Of a stretch of 64,000 bases of DNA, positions 18,796 through 26,701 are shown piece after piece (positions within the stretch are counted from its first letter, which is position 1; every line of letters starts with the position of its first letter). The stretch spans positions 1-64,000 of the forward strand of contig NZ_JAEMUX010000005.1 of the NCBI RefSeq assembly GCF_016598475.1. The letters run 5' to 3'. This DNA comes from Streptomyces adelaidensis (GTDB taxonomy: Bacteria; Actinomycetota; Actinomycetes; Streptomycetales; Streptomycetaceae). The notes below the pieces were generated by a model that was given only the letters and a program-made list of their open reading frames with translations, did no database searches and had not been told where the DNA came from. A program made the position numbers and the translations under genes.

Positions 18796-20157
18796 ATGTC
18801 GGAGCGTGTCATGCCCGGTCGCACGGACGGCCTGATCACCCTGGGTGCCGCGGACGCTCTGTGGGTCGATCTGACGGCCGACAGTGCTGTGCCGACGGCT
18901 TCTGGGGCATTCACCTGCTCTCCTGCCCATGCCCGGGTGGGGTACGTCCTGCTCGGCGGCCATGTGGTGGCGACGGTGAGGGCGAGCGGCGGTCAGTGGA
19001 GTGTCCCGGAGGGTGAGGTGCGCCGGGCGGCCGCGGAACTGAACGCGGTGGGGATGGATCGGCAGGACCTGGTCCGCATCGGTCCGTTTCGTGGGGCGCC
19101 GAGGCAGGAGCACGACGAGGAGACGCCGCTGCGTTGGCGCCGGCGCATCACGGGGGAACTGCTGGAGCCGGGCGGCCCCGAGCGGGCAGCACGGCGTGAA
19201 GTGGGCCGGCCGTACCATCTGGCGGGGATCGACTGGCGACAGGTACTCGTGGAGCAGACCCGCGACGGGACACAGCGCACGTGGTGGCTGCCGCGCGCCG
19301 TGGTCAGGCTGCTCGACGCGGCCGAGCACGCCGAAGCGCAGTGGGTGCAAGCCGCGCGGACCCGCCGGGCAGGCGCAGCCGCCACCGAGCCGCCCTCCCA
19401 CCCCAAGCGGGCCCGAGACGCCGACGGTCGGCGAGACGTCGACGGTCGGCAGACGACGAGCCCCGAGGGTCCCACCGCCTCACCGCGCCCGTACAACGCA
19501 GAGCTGGAAGGCCAGCTGTACTCGGTGCTCAGCAGGAAGCCCGGTACCTCCCGCAGGGTGGCCGGGTGGGTGTGCGCCGTCTGCCGCACCGTGCCCGCCA
19601 CCGTGCTCGACCACTGCCACGAACACGGCTACGTCCGCGCCCCCGTCTGCCAGTCCTGCAACACACTGGAACGTCCCGACCACCTGTACAGCAACGACAT
19701 CCGCGTGGCGAACCGCTACACACGCCTCTTCCACACCGACACCGACGACTGGCTCCGCCACTGGCACCGCTGCCCCGGCTGCCGCGCCCGCACCACCCTG
19801 CCCCTGCCGCACCTCGCCGCATGGACCGCCCACATAGCCTGCCGATCGCTGCGCCCGACCCACCGAGCCCCCCGCGGGCGCACGCCGTGCGGTGTCCTGC
19901 GCGTGTCCTGGACGGGCAGTCAGAACGCGCCCCGTTCCTGCCTGCTCACTGTCGCCGTCGACTGCTGCCCCTCCGGCGAGCACTGTGTCCTGGCGCGAGT
20001 CCCCTACCGCGAAGCCGCCGAGCGGTTTCGCGTCTGGTTGGCCGAGACGGCCCCTGCCGTGGCCGCCGCGGCCGGTCCCGACCGCGTGGACGGCCTCCCC
20101 GCCCAGCCCCGGCCAGTCGTCGCGGACACCAGCGGCGAGGGCCTGGCACTGTTCTGA
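18796..20157 (+). CDS. Endonuclease VII/HNH-type protein
   Basis: 453 residues. The first 170 show no named domain; a basic, Pro/Arg-rich linker follows to about 230. Residues about 255-300 carry the recombination endonuclease VII zinc-finger signature: CAVC, then LDHCHEHG, then VCQSCN, giving two CxxC-type pairs and the catalytic DHCH. A second Cys pair (RCPGC) lies downstream. The family nicks branched DNA in phages, and host copies are common in Streptomyces accessory DNA. Target unknown. Convergent with the methyltransferase at 20281, with a shared hairpin between them. Confidence 0.7.
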   Translation: MSERVMPGRTDGLITLGAADALWVDLTADSAVPTASGAFTCSPAHARVGYVLLGGHVVATVRASGGQWSVPEGEVRRAAAELNAVGMDRQDLVRIGPFRGAPRQEHDEETPLRWRRRITGELLEPGGPERAARREVGRPYHLAGIDWRQVLVEQTRDGTQRTWWLPRAVVRLLDAAEHAEAQWVQAARTRRAGAAATEPPSHPKRARDADGRRDVDGRQTTSPEGPTASPRPYNAELEGQLYSVLSRKPGTSRRVAGWVCAVCRTVPATVLDHCHEHGYVRAPVCQSCNTLERPDHLYSNDIRVANRYTRLFHTDTDDWLRHWHRCPGCRARTTLPLPHLAAWTAHIACRSLRPTHRAPRGRTPCGVLRVSWTGSQNAPRSCLLTVAVDCCPSGEHCVLARVPYREAAERFRVWLAETAPAVAAAAGPDRVDGLPAQPRPVVADTSGEGLALF

Positions 20158-20232
20158 GCGGGCATCGGGAGACCTGACGCCCCAACCTCCCCCCGTAGTC
20201 ACCGGCCAGGGGCATTCCGTGGGCCATGAGGT

Positions 20233-20268
20233 GGCCCCGGTCGGCTACGGAGGGTTCCGGCCGGGGCC
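20233..20268. terminator. Bidirectional hairpin between convergent genes
   Basis: GGCCCCGGTCGG pairs with CCGGCCGGGGCC (12 bp, one G-T pair) around a 12-base loop, midway between the endonuclease stop and the methyltransferase stop. Confidence 0.7.
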
Positions 20269-20280
20269 GTGACGCGACTC

Positions 20281-20934
20281 TCAGGCGCGGGCCCGGACGA
20301 CGAGCGTGCCGATGTACCCGGCTTTCGGGGCATCCACCACCGTCGCCTCAGCGGACGTGAAACCAGCCCGGAGCAGGTGGCGCTCCCACACCGCGGGCTT
20401 GTAGCTGTACCGGTACGTGAACATGGCCTTCCCCGCGAACCCGCCCTTGTACATGCCCTGCGGCCCGTAGGCGCCCGGGATGGCCGGCGGCTGGGAGAAC
20501 ACGAAGACGCCGCCCGGGACGAGGTGGTTGTGGACGAGGGGGAAGAGGCGGGACGGGTCGGTGAACCAGGCCGCGCCGAAGATGGAGTACACGGCGTCGT
20601 ACCGCCCCTCGTCGGCGGCGAGCCAATCGACGATCTCTCCCGGCTCGATCCGCACCCCGAGCGGCGCCCACCTCTCGCCCGCGAGCGCGACCATGCGCGG
20701 CGACAGGTCGACCCCGGTGGCCTTGACGCCTTGTCGTGCGAGGTGAGCGAGGGCGCGGCCGGTGCCGCATCCGATCTCCAACACGGTCTCCGGGCTGCCG
20801 AGGAGTTCGGGGCCGGGGCCGTGGCCGGCGTACTGGGTCCAGCAGAACGACGGCTCGGCGTCGTCCTTGAACGCGGACTCGGCGTAGGCGTCCCACAGTT
20901 CGGTCTCGGCGGCGATGTCGTGCGGTACGGGCAC
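20281..20934 (-). CDS. SAM-dependent methyltransferase, module copy 1
   Basis: 217 residues from GTG at 20934, behind AGAGGAA. Class I Rossmann methyltransferase: motif I 'VLEIGCGTGRA', motif II acidic region 'GVDLSPRM', motif IV-like 'YDAVYSIFGAAWF'. The segment 'WTQYAGHGPGPELLG' is shared almost word for word with the copy at 25297 (WTQYADHGPDENVLG), so the two are paralogues of one subfamily. It lies downstream of a His/Cys-rich partner gene, separated by a hairpin. Substrate unknown; the conserved pairing suggests the partner or its ligand. Confidence 0.8.
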   Translation of the reverse strand: MPVPHDIAAETELWDAYAESAFKDDAEPSFCWTQYAGHGPGPELLGSPETVLEIGCGTGRALAHLARQGVKATGVDLSPRMVALAGERWAPLGVRIEPGEIVDWLAADEGRYDAVYSIFGAAWFTDPSRLFPLVHNHLVPGGVFVFSQPPAIPGAYGPQGMYKGGFAGKAMFTYRYSYKPAVWERHLLRAGFTSAEATVVDAPKAGYIGTLVVRARA

Positions 20935-20963
20935 AGCGTTCCTCTGGTCGTCGGGATGCGGGA

Positions 20964-20998
20964 GCCCCCGCCCTCGGGGGAGCCGTGAGGGCGGGGGC
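20964..20998 (-). terminator. 12-bp perfect hairpin between the two module-1 genes
   Basis: GCCCCCGCCCTC pairs perfectly with GAGGGCGGGGGC around 11 bases, 30 bp before the methyltransferase start. It could attenuate read-through from the partner gene. Copy 2 also has a GC hairpin at the same place (25948-25980). Confidence 0.65.
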
Positions 20999-20999
20999 G

Positions 21000-21512
21000 A
21001 CTGTAGCCGGGGCAGTGGCTGTCGGGGACTTTGTCGTCGCACGGTGAGCAGTCCGTGCCGTCGATGGCCCACAGCTCCTCGTCGATCGCCCAGCCCTGGG
21101 AGCGGAGGAGGTCGCCGGTGCGCAGGCACAGGCCGTCGCGGCGGCGCTCGACGAATGGCGCGTGGTGCTTGAACCGGCCGCCGTTGTCCAGGCGGCAGAT
21201 GCCCCACCAGACGGGTGTGTCGAGGATGAGCTGGTGGACGCCGATGTCGACGAGCTTGCCGACGCCCAGGTGGACGTCGGGGTTCTCGATGGAGCCCACG
21301 ACGTACATGACGGCGTTGCCGAGGATCCGTTCGGCCATGTCGCGGACCATGGTGTGGTCGCGCAGGAGCAGGGAGACCTCGCGGTCCCACAGGCTCACGC
21401 CGGAGTCGAACACGTTGACGGTCAACTCGGTGATGTGCGGAGCGACCGCGTCGAGGAGTTCCTTCGGGTCCCGCGTGAGCGTCCTGGCGGGCTGTTCGAG
21501 TGTGACGGTCAT
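21000..21512 (-). CDS. His/Cys-rich partner protein, module copy 1 (no stop codon at expected end)
   Basis: About 170 residues that match the complete 167-residue copy at 26001 in layout: charged N-terminus, 'SLWDREVSLLLRDHTMVRDMAE', then 'VDIGVHQLILDT', 'GRFKHHAPF', 'GWAIDEELWAIDGTDCSPCD' and a final 'SHCPG'. Conserved His, His-His and Cys-x2-Cys suggest a metal site; VD-x-x-(W/V)H resembles the glycine-rich-domain protein family, with low confidence. The odd point is the end: where copy 2 stops, this frame stays open, runs through the hairpin and the methyltransferase gene and stops only at 20199. The stop codon or the frame has been lost here. Start ATG 21512. Confidence 0.6.
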
Positions 21513-21867
21513 TGACCTGCCCTTCTGGGGTGTCGTTGCCGTGCTGTGTGGTGCGACCCGCCCCGGCTGCTCGACCTGCCCAGGTTGGGGAGCCGGGGTG
21601 GGAGTTCAGGGGTGTCACGAGGCCGGGAGGGTCACCGGCCGCCGCTTCACGGTCGGCTGTGCCCGGGGTCCCTCGCGAGGCCGCCGGATTCCGTCGTCCG
21701 GTCCGACCGTAGGAGACCCTCCATCGGCCAGGCCATGGAATTGCACCGAATTACACGGCAGTTGGAGGGTGCAGGTCATGACCGGCATGTGCTCTTGACC
21801 ACGCGACGCGTGCCCACGATCGTGGTGTAAATCGCTGCAACCAACCAGCGTGGGAGGGCCAGCCACC
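21513..21867. promoter_or_regulatory. 355-bp divergent promoter region
   Basis: No gene seen. It separates the leftward module 1 from the rightward DUF6879 cassette and must carry both promoters. CACGATCGTG (near 21817-21826) is a perfect 10-bp palindrome about 45 bp before the rightward start and could bind the HTH protein of the cassette. Confidence 0.35.
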
Positions 21868-22119
21868 ATGAACATTCAGTTCGTCGGGATCGACCCCGAG
21901 ACAGACGAGGACGGATGTCCCACAGTCTGGGTGGACACCAACACGGACGATCTGCTGATCCAGAGCTACCAGGCCGACGACGAGACGACCGCGACATGCG
22001 ACGCGTTGTCCCCGGCGAGGGCGCCCATCCCGTCCGGCGAGACTGTCATCAGGATCCCGGCCCGCATGATCCCGGTCATCAGGAAGGCGTGCGATGAGCT
22101 CGATCCCGGAGTTCGCTGA
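21868..22119 (+). CDS. Small protein of a DUF6879/HTH cassette
   Basis: 83 residues from ATG 21868 (GGGAGGG upstream). Acidic, with the pattern 'FVGIDPETDEDGCPTVWVDT' followed by 'VIRIPARMIPVIRKACDEL', a beta-rich start and helical end. Small proteins of this type often precede DUF6879 genes in Streptomyces; function unknown. Its end overlaps the next gene by 26 bp. Confidence 0.65.
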   Translation: MNIQFVGIDPETDEDGCPTVWVDTNTDDLLIQSYQADDETTATCDALSPARAPIPSGETVIRIPARMIPVIRKACDELDPGVR

Positions 22120-22609
22120 ACTCCTCGCCGGCACCAGGCAGTCGGCCGCCCATCTGGAGATGAGGGACGCCTACTTCACCAATCCCCGCTTCGAAGCCTG
22201 GCAGGACGGCCGACGCGTCGACTGGGACGACCGGGGTTCCTGGTGGCGTCCCTACCACCAGAACATCGCGGACGCGGTCGCCCGCGGCGTGCACGTGCGG
22301 CGCGTCAGGATCGTGTCCGAGCCGGTCACCGACTACATCGCGTGGGAGCACTACCAGACCCGCGCCAACGTGGAAGCCGGCGAGGAGGTGCGCTGGCTCC
22401 CCCGGCACCGCGCGTGGGACCTGCTCGTCCCGGGCACCGACCTGTGGATGTTCGACGGGCGGCTGATACGGGTCCACCACTTCTCCGGCGACGGCGAATG
22501 GGTCGGCAAGGAACTCCGCGACGAGCCCAGCACGGTCTCCCAGCACGCGACCGCATACGAACGGATCTGGGAACGGGCCACCCCCCACGACCAGTACGAG
22601 GTCAAGTAG
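22094..22609 (+). CDS. DUF6879 family protein
   Basis: 171 residues, ATG inside the end of the preceding gene, so coupled. Typical features: 'FAELLAGTRQSAAHLEMRDAY' start, several Trp and Tyr ('WEHYQTRANVEAGEEVRWLPR', 'DLWMFDGRLIRVHHFSGDG') and a 'TAYERIWERATPHDQY' end. DUF6879 proteins usually sit beside Scr1-type HTH regulators as here, in a layout reminiscent of toxin-antitoxin pairs, but no biochemical role is established. Confidence 0.75.
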   Translation: MSSIPEFAELLAGTRQSAAHLEMRDAYFTNPRFEAWQDGRRVDWDDRGSWWRPYHQNIADAVARGVHVRRVRIVSEPVTDYIAWEHYQTRANVEAGEEVRWLPRHRAWDLLVPGTDLWMFDGRLIRVHHFSGDGEWVGKELRDEPSTVSQHATAYERIWERATPHDQYEVK

Positions 22610-22615
22610 CCGTCC

Positions 22616-23470
22616 ATGTCCACATTCCCCACGTCCAGCATGCAGGAAGCACGCGCGGCTCTCGCGGCCAGGCTGCGGGAGCTGCGCCTGGACGCGGGCA
22701 TCACCGGCAAGGAACTCGCCCGTCTCGCGGGCTGGTCCGTCGCCAAGTCGTCGAGGATCGAGAACGCTGTCACTGCCCCGGCCGACGCCGACATCCGCGT
22801 CTGGTGTGCGGCCTGCGGAGCGCACGACCAGGCGGACGACCTCATCGCGGCCAACCGCCAAGCCGACTCCATGTACCTGCAGTGGAAGCGGCTCCAGCGG
22901 ACGGGCATGAAACAGTTGGCGGAGTCCTCGGCCAAGCTGTACGAGCGCACCCGTCACTTCCGCGTGTACGCCTCCCACGTGGTGCCCGGCTATCTGCAGA
23001 CACCCGGCTACGCGACGGCGCTGATGCGCACGATCGCGGGCTTCCGCGGTACCCCGGACGACGTGGCCGACGCGGTCGAGGTCCGCATGCGCCGCGCGCG
23101 CGTCATCCACGAGGGAGACCACCGGTTCGCGACCCTGGTCGAGGAGAACGTCCTCCATCACCGGGTCGGCGATCAGGACGTGATGGCCGGCCAGCTCGGC
23201 AACCTGCTGGCCGCGATGTCCCTGCCGTCCATGTCACTCGGCATCATCCCGGCCACGGCCGCGCGGGAGGCGGTCATGTGGCCGTTGGAGCAGTTCACGG
23301 TCTTCGACGAGTCGCGGATCCATGTGGAGTTGCTCGCCGCGAAGGTGACCGTCACGGCGCCGGGCGAACTGGACATGTACTTGCGGGCGTTCGCCCGGCT
23401 CACAGAACTGGCCGTGTACGGGGCTGATGCGCGGGCCCTGATCGTGAAGGCCATCGACGCCCTGAGCTGA
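22616..23470 (+). CDS. XRE-type regulator with DUF5753 (Scr1 family)
   Basis: 284 residues. N-terminal HTH (about 12-70: 'LRELRLDAGITGKELARLAGWSVAKSSRIEN'), then the DUF5753 ligand-like domain to the end ('RHFRVYASHVVPGYLQTPGYATALM', 'VEENVLHHRVGDQDVM'). It starts seven bases after the DUF6879 stop, so the three genes form one operon. Likely autoregulator of the cassette. A strong hairpin follows. Confidence 0.85.
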   Translation: MSTFPTSSMQEARAALAARLRELRLDAGITGKELARLAGWSVAKSSRIENAVTAPADADIRVWCAACGAHDQADDLIAANRQADSMYLQWKRLQRTGMKQLAESSAKLYERTRHFRVYASHVVPGYLQTPGYATALMRTIAGFRGTPDDVADAVEVRMRRARVIHEGDHRFATLVEENVLHHRVGDQDVMAGQLGNLLAAMSLPSMSLGIIPATAAREAVMWPLEQFTVFDESRIHVELLAAKVTVTAPGELDMYLRAFARLTELAVYGADARALIVKAIDALS

Positions 23471-23491
23471 CCCCGGTTCTGGTGGCAGCGC

Positions 23492-23522
23492 GCGGCCCCC
23501 AGAATCACTCTCTGGGGGCCGC
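23492..23522 (+). terminator. Perfect 12-bp hairpin after the HTH gene
   Basis: GCGGCCCCCAGA / TCTGGGGGCCGC with a seven-base loop, starting 21 bp after the stop codon. Confidence 0.8.
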
Positions 23523-23606
23523 GGCCGTGACCCGTGCCCGCCATCCGGACGGGACCGCGGCGCGCCTCGCGGGTGTGCGCCGTCCGCGGGCCGCCTGCGG
23601 GCGCCG

Positions 23607-23813
23607 CTACCGGTCGCGTGGACCGTCGTGGCCGGTCCGGCAACGCGGGCAGCGGCACGGGGGCCATGCGAGGGACACGGGCGGGAGCGTGCCCGTGCCG
23701 GGGGCGTACGCGGTCGGCTCCGCCACGCCGACCCGGCGCCCGTCGTCATCGAGGCGGTAGGTGCTGATGGTCAGGCGGGACCTGCCCGGTTCGGGAGGGG
23801 TTCCGGCGATCAC
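23607..23813 (-). CDS. Small protein 3 of the GntR-linked operon
   Basis: 68 residues from GTG 23813, which overlaps the preceding TGA (GTGA). Text 'RSRLTISTYRLDDDGRRVGV' then 'SLAWPPCRCPRCRTG' with a C-x-C-x2-C cluster. Small Cys-bearing proteins like this accompany GntR regulators in Streptomyces integrative elements. Function unknown. Confidence 0.5.
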   Translation of the reverse strand: MIAGTPPEPGRSRLTISTYRLDDDGRRVGVAEPTAYAPGTGTLPPVSLAWPPCRCPRCRTGHDGPRDR

Positions 23814-24037
23814 CGCTCGCCACCGCCGGGGCGGGATGCGGGCGGCAGCGACAGCACATCCAGCACGCGCGGGACGCAGTCCCGGCACGCGTACACCGTG
23901 AAGCCGGGACCGGAGCCCTGGTGCACCTCGGAGACGACGACCGGCGTATCGGTGATCGCACAGCAGCGCACACACATCCGCACCGGCGCACGCGTCCCAC
24001 CCAGGGCGGTCTCGGGGCGCTCGCTCTGCTCCCTCAC
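23810..24037 (-). CDS. Small zinc-ribbon-like protein 2 of the GntR-linked operon
   Basis: 75 residues from GTG 24037, overlapping the preceding stop (GTGA). Two Cys clusters, 'MCVRCC' and 'YACRDCVPR', around a short beta-like segment 'VVVSEVHQGSGPGF', look like a small zinc ribbon. Middle gene of three coupled small genes. Confidence 0.6.
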   Translation of the reverse strand: MREQSERPETALGGTRAPVRMCVRCCAITDTPVVVSEVHQGSGPGFTVYACRDCVPRVLDVLSLPPASRPGGGER

Positions 24038-24381
24038 CGGGCCACCGCCTCAGCGCCGACCACATGCAGGTCAAGGTCGATGCCGAAGTCCGCCGCCAGA
24101 ACCATGGCGACACGACGCTGCCGCTGCCGCGCCCGCTCACACTCCCGCTCAGCGAGAACGACATACGGTCGGACCACGGCCGTCGCCTCGCCGGGCAACG
24201 GCTCTTCGAGGCCGTACGGCGACCGCCGCAGGGGAGGCCACGGCGCAGGCGGGCGGGGCGCCTCCGGCATACGCGCGGGGGTCAGGCAGACGGCGCGCCC
24301 GTCCGCGCGGCGCTTTCCCGTGCCGGGCGCGAACACGCCCAGGATCCATCGCACGAACGCGTGGATAATGCTCACTGTCAT
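24034..24381 (-). CDS. Small membrane-tethered protein 1 of the GntR-linked operon
   Basis: 115 residues. N-terminal hydrophobic stretch (MTVSIIHAFVRWILGVF), Pro/Arg-rich middle, then 'VVRPYVVLAERECERARQRQRRVAMVLAADFGIDLDLHV'. Leads a three-gene operon transcribed away from the GntR gene; the shared 150-bp gap carries nested palindromes. Similar trios belong to Streptomyces conjugative or integrative elements (KorSA-type GntR control), but no transfer or integrase gene is present here. Confidence 0.6.
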   Translation of the reverse strand: MTVSIIHAFVRWILGVFAPGTGKRRADGRAVCLTPARMPEAPRPPAPWPPLRRSPYGLEEPLPGEATAVVRPYVVLAERECERARQRQRRVAMVLAADFGIDLDLHVVGAEAVAR

Positions 24382-24475
24382 CAGCTCCTCAGAGGCTGGT
24401 GGCCATGCCCCCGGACGTTCGCAGCGTCGCGGGGGTCCTTGCCTTCGGACGGTACCTCTACCTTGTCTACCTCGT

Positions 24476-24534
24476 CTAGGACGTCCGCCACGTCGCCCAT
24501 ATGAGCAGCATATGGGACGTACCTAACGTCCTAG
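24476..24534. promoter_or_regulatory. Nested operator palindromes between GntR gene and small-gene operon
   Basis: Outer arms CTAGGACGT (24476-24484) and ACGTCCTAG (24526-24534) enclose inner arms CCCATATG (24496-24503) and CATATGGG (24509-24516). All pair perfectly. The repeated word GTCTA (24464-24479) just before resembles known GntR half-sites. Placed right before the GntR start, so autoregulation is likely. Confidence 0.6.
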
Positions 24535-24536
24535 TC

Positions 24537-24809
24537 ATGGAAATTGATCGCTTCGATCCGACACCCATCTACAAACAGGTGGCCCGAGTTATCCGCGCCA
24601 AGATTGAGTCCGGCGAGCTCCGACCGAGGGACCCGATCCCGTCGGAGTCGAGGATGGTCGCTGACTACGGCGTTGCCAGGGACACCGCGCGCCAGGCCGT
24701 TGCGCTACTGCGCTCCGAAGGATGGGTGATCACTCTTCCCCAGCGAGGCACGTTCGTTGCCGACCAGCCGCCCGCCAGTGCGGCTGGTCGTGGCGAATCC
24801 GCCGACTGA
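24537..24809 (+). CDS. Short GntR-family regulator
   Basis: 90 residues from ATG 24537 (MEIDRFDPTPIYKQ); the upstream in-frame ATG at 24501 lies inside the operator palindrome and has no ribosome site, so I prefer the later, probably leaderless start. The protein is almost only the winged HTH ('ELRPRDPIPSESRMVADYGVARDTARQAVALLRSEGWV', then 'RGTFV'), without the usual effector domain, as in KorSA-like repressors of mobile elements. Confidence 0.85.
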   Translation: MEIDRFDPTPIYKQVARVIRAKIESGELRPRDPIPSESRMVADYGVARDTARQAVALLRSEGWVITLPQRGTFVADQPPASAAGRGESAD

Positions 24810-24925
24810 CGTACGGTGTCCGGCCCGGTCCGCACTGGCGAGACCGTCGGGAGGGGCCGACGTGGACCTCGGCGGGACGGAACTCGCCTGGTTCAGGTGC
24901 GACTGCGGGACACCAAGGCGGCAGC

Positions 24926-25228
24926 CGCGTGGAGTTCGCTCCAGGGCCCGGGCGGCTGCCTCGGTCAGCAGCGGGGGCTTGATGCCATCCAGCACCGGAC
25001 CCGTGGCTGTCAGGGCGAGATCACCGGGAGTGGGCGGTCGGCCGGCAGCCTCGGAGAGGACTTCCATCAGCAGGGTGGATAGGGGTGGGCGGGGCTTCCC
25101 GCCGTCGATCCAGCGTCGGACGCGGGTCGCGTCCGGGGTGAGTTGCCGGTGACGTTGGGCTTTGCCCGCCGCAGCGCCGTGGTGTGCTCGGCCCGCCGGC
25201 AGAGCGCTTGAGGCAGGCGCACAGACAT
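24926..25228 (-). pseudogene. Fragment of an HTH regulator
   Basis: From ATG 25228 one frame reads MSVRLPQALCRRAEHTTALRRAK; a one-base slip near 25165 continues as QRHRQLTPDATRVRRWIDGG, then 'LLMEVLSEAAGRPPTPGDLAL', the recognisable second half of an XRE-like DNA-binding region with the RVRRWIDG recognition segment. The C-terminal part fades after TPRG. No intact product possible. Between 24810 and 24925 I see nothing. Confidence 0.55.
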
Positions 25229-25236
25229 TCCGGCAG

Positions 25237-25261
25237 GCCCCTGACGCAAGGCGTCAGGGGC
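25237..25261 (-). terminator. Perfect 11-bp hairpin after module 2
   Basis: GCCCCTGACGC / GCGTCAGGGGC with an AAG loop, 35 bp after the methyltransferase stop on the minus strand. Confidence 0.8.
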
Positions 25262-25296
25262 GCTGTCATACAGGGCCTCGTGGAAGGCAAACGGGA

Positions 25297-25926
25297 TCAG
25301 TGAGCCATCGCGCGGACAAGCATCGTGCCCGCGGCCCTGCCCTCTGGCGGCTCAATCAGAGACACGGTTACGTCAGAGAAGCCGTGCCCCGTCAGGATGC
25401 GCCTCCACTCCTCCGGTGTACGGTCGTGCCGCAGTCCGGATCTGGTCGCCTGGGAGCCCTGGCTGCCTGGAGGCAGGTGCGAGAACGCCAGGACTCCGCC
25501 CGCTGCCATATGCGAGCGGATCAGCGGGATCAGGGTGTCCGGATCGACGAACCACACGGCACCGAAGATCGACAGCACGACATCGAACGTCTCGTCCGTC
25601 TCGCTCAGGAACTCAGTCGCCTCCGCTGCACGGAACTCAAGGCCCGGCAGGCTGCCCCATCGCTCCCGCGCAACCGTTTCACGGCTGGGAGCAACGTCCA
25701 CCCCTAGACCTGTTGCGCCAAGCGTGACCAGGTGCGCGAGATTACTGCCACTGCCTGAGCCGAGTTCCAGCACCCGGTGTCCGGCCACGGGCCCTAGAAC
25801 GTTCTCGTCCGGTCCGTGATCGGCGTACTGAGTCCAGTTCAGCCAGGTCGTCTCGCCCCTGGCGTTGACGGTCCTTCGTGGCTTGCTCTCGACCGCGTAC
25901 CTGTCCCAGGACTCAGCCAATGACAT
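25297..25926 (-). CDS. SAM-dependent methyltransferase, module copy 2
   Basis: 209 residues from ATG 25926 (GGAAGGATC upstream; an ATG at 25962 is a weaker option). Class I methyltransferase: motif I 'VLELGSGSGSN', 'GVDVAPSRE', 'FDVVLSIFGAVWFVDPDTL'. Shares the family tag WTQYA-x-HGP with the copy at 20281 and the 'SIFGA.WF.DP' segment. It follows its own His/Cys-rich partner gene and a GC hairpin, the same gene order as copy 1. Confidence 0.82.
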   Translation of the reverse strand: MSLAESWDRYAVESKPRRTVNARGETTWLNWTQYADHGPDENVLGPVAGHRVLELGSGSGSNLAHLVTLGATGLGVDVAPSRETVARERWGSLPGLEFRAAEATEFLSETDETFDVVLSIFGAVWFVDPDTLIPLIRSHMAAGGVLAFSHLPPGSQGSQATRSGLRHDRTPEEWRRILTGHGFSDVTVSLIEPPEGRAAGTMLVRAMAH

Positions 25927-25947
25927 GCGTGATCCTTCCCGGTGAGA

Positions 25948-25980
25948 GGGGCCCACGCCCAACGTACGGCAGCGGGCCCC
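25948..25980 (-). promoter_or_regulatory. GC hairpin between the two module-2 genes
   Basis: GGGGCCC (25948-25954) and GGGCCCC (25974-25980) can pair around a 19-base loop that has further pairing potential. It occupies the same position as the hairpin in module 1. Confidence 0.45.
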
Positions 25981-26000
25981 AACTCACTCGCGAGCGGGTG

Positions 26001-26504
26001 CTACTTGGGTGAATCGTGGCATCCGGCGTGGCACTGGTTGCAGTCGGCCGAGTCAGCCATGCCCCACAGGTCCGCGTCGATCTCGAACCCGGCCGCCTTG
26101 ATGGCCTTGATCGTCTGCTCCAGAACGAGCGGGCCGCCGCCGCCCGTGCGGTCATGCCCGTCCTGCTTCGCCTCGTCGTCGCTGACGCACTGGACACCGG
26201 CCGTCGATCCCGGGAGCTCCGGAACGTGGTGGATGTACCGGCCGAAGTGCCGGCTGGTGAAGTGGTGGTACGGGATCGAGTCGAGCATGAACGAGTGCCA
26301 TGCCTCGTCCACCGGCTTGGACGGGCCCATGAGAAGGTCCGGGTTCTCGCCGCACGTGACCAGGTAGGCGATGGCCTGTCCGAACTTGGCCTCTGCGAGT
26401 TCGCGTGTGTTCTCCGGGTTGCGGAGGAGGAGGGCCACCTCCCGCTCCCACACGTCGGGGGTGACGTACGCCTTCGGGTCGCGGATCACTACTGCCGTAC
26501 TCAT
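26001..26504 (-). CDS. His/Cys-rich partner protein, module copy 2
   Basis: 167 residues, complete, ATG 26504 behind GGAGGCAAG. Order of features: 'VWEREVALLLRNPENTRELAE' helix, 'KPVDEAWHSFMLDSIPYHHF', 'GRYIHHVPELPG', 'GFEIDADLWGMADSADCNQCHAGCH'. The VDEAWH-x-x-MLD and GR-x-IHH segments resemble glycine-rich-domain (GRDP-like) proteins, with low confidence; the CNQCHAGCH end looks like a metal-binding or redox tail. Always paired with the methyltransferase in this window. Function unknown. Confidence 0.75.
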   Translation of the reverse strand: MSTAVVIRDPKAYVTPDVWEREVALLLRNPENTRELAEAKFGQAIAYLVTCGENPDLLMGPSKPVDEAWHSFMLDSIPYHHFTSRHFGRYIHHVPELPGSTAGVQCVSDDEAKQDGHDRTGGGGPLVLEQTIKAIKAAGFEIDADLWGMADSADCNQCHAGCHDSPK

Positions 26505-26701
26505 GCTGGCTTGCCTCCACGTAGTCGGGGGTCCGTGGTGCTCAGGTCATGCCACCCGTGCGGATGGTCATGACGACCATGTTCCGGATCGGCCATGCCC
26601 ATTGCGGCGACGTTCGAGGCGTCTCTCGGGCGTCGTGTCGGCGTCACCCCGAGGGCGTCAAACCGGTGTCATTAGGGGTGTGGCATGGCTACCCTCGGAT
26701 C

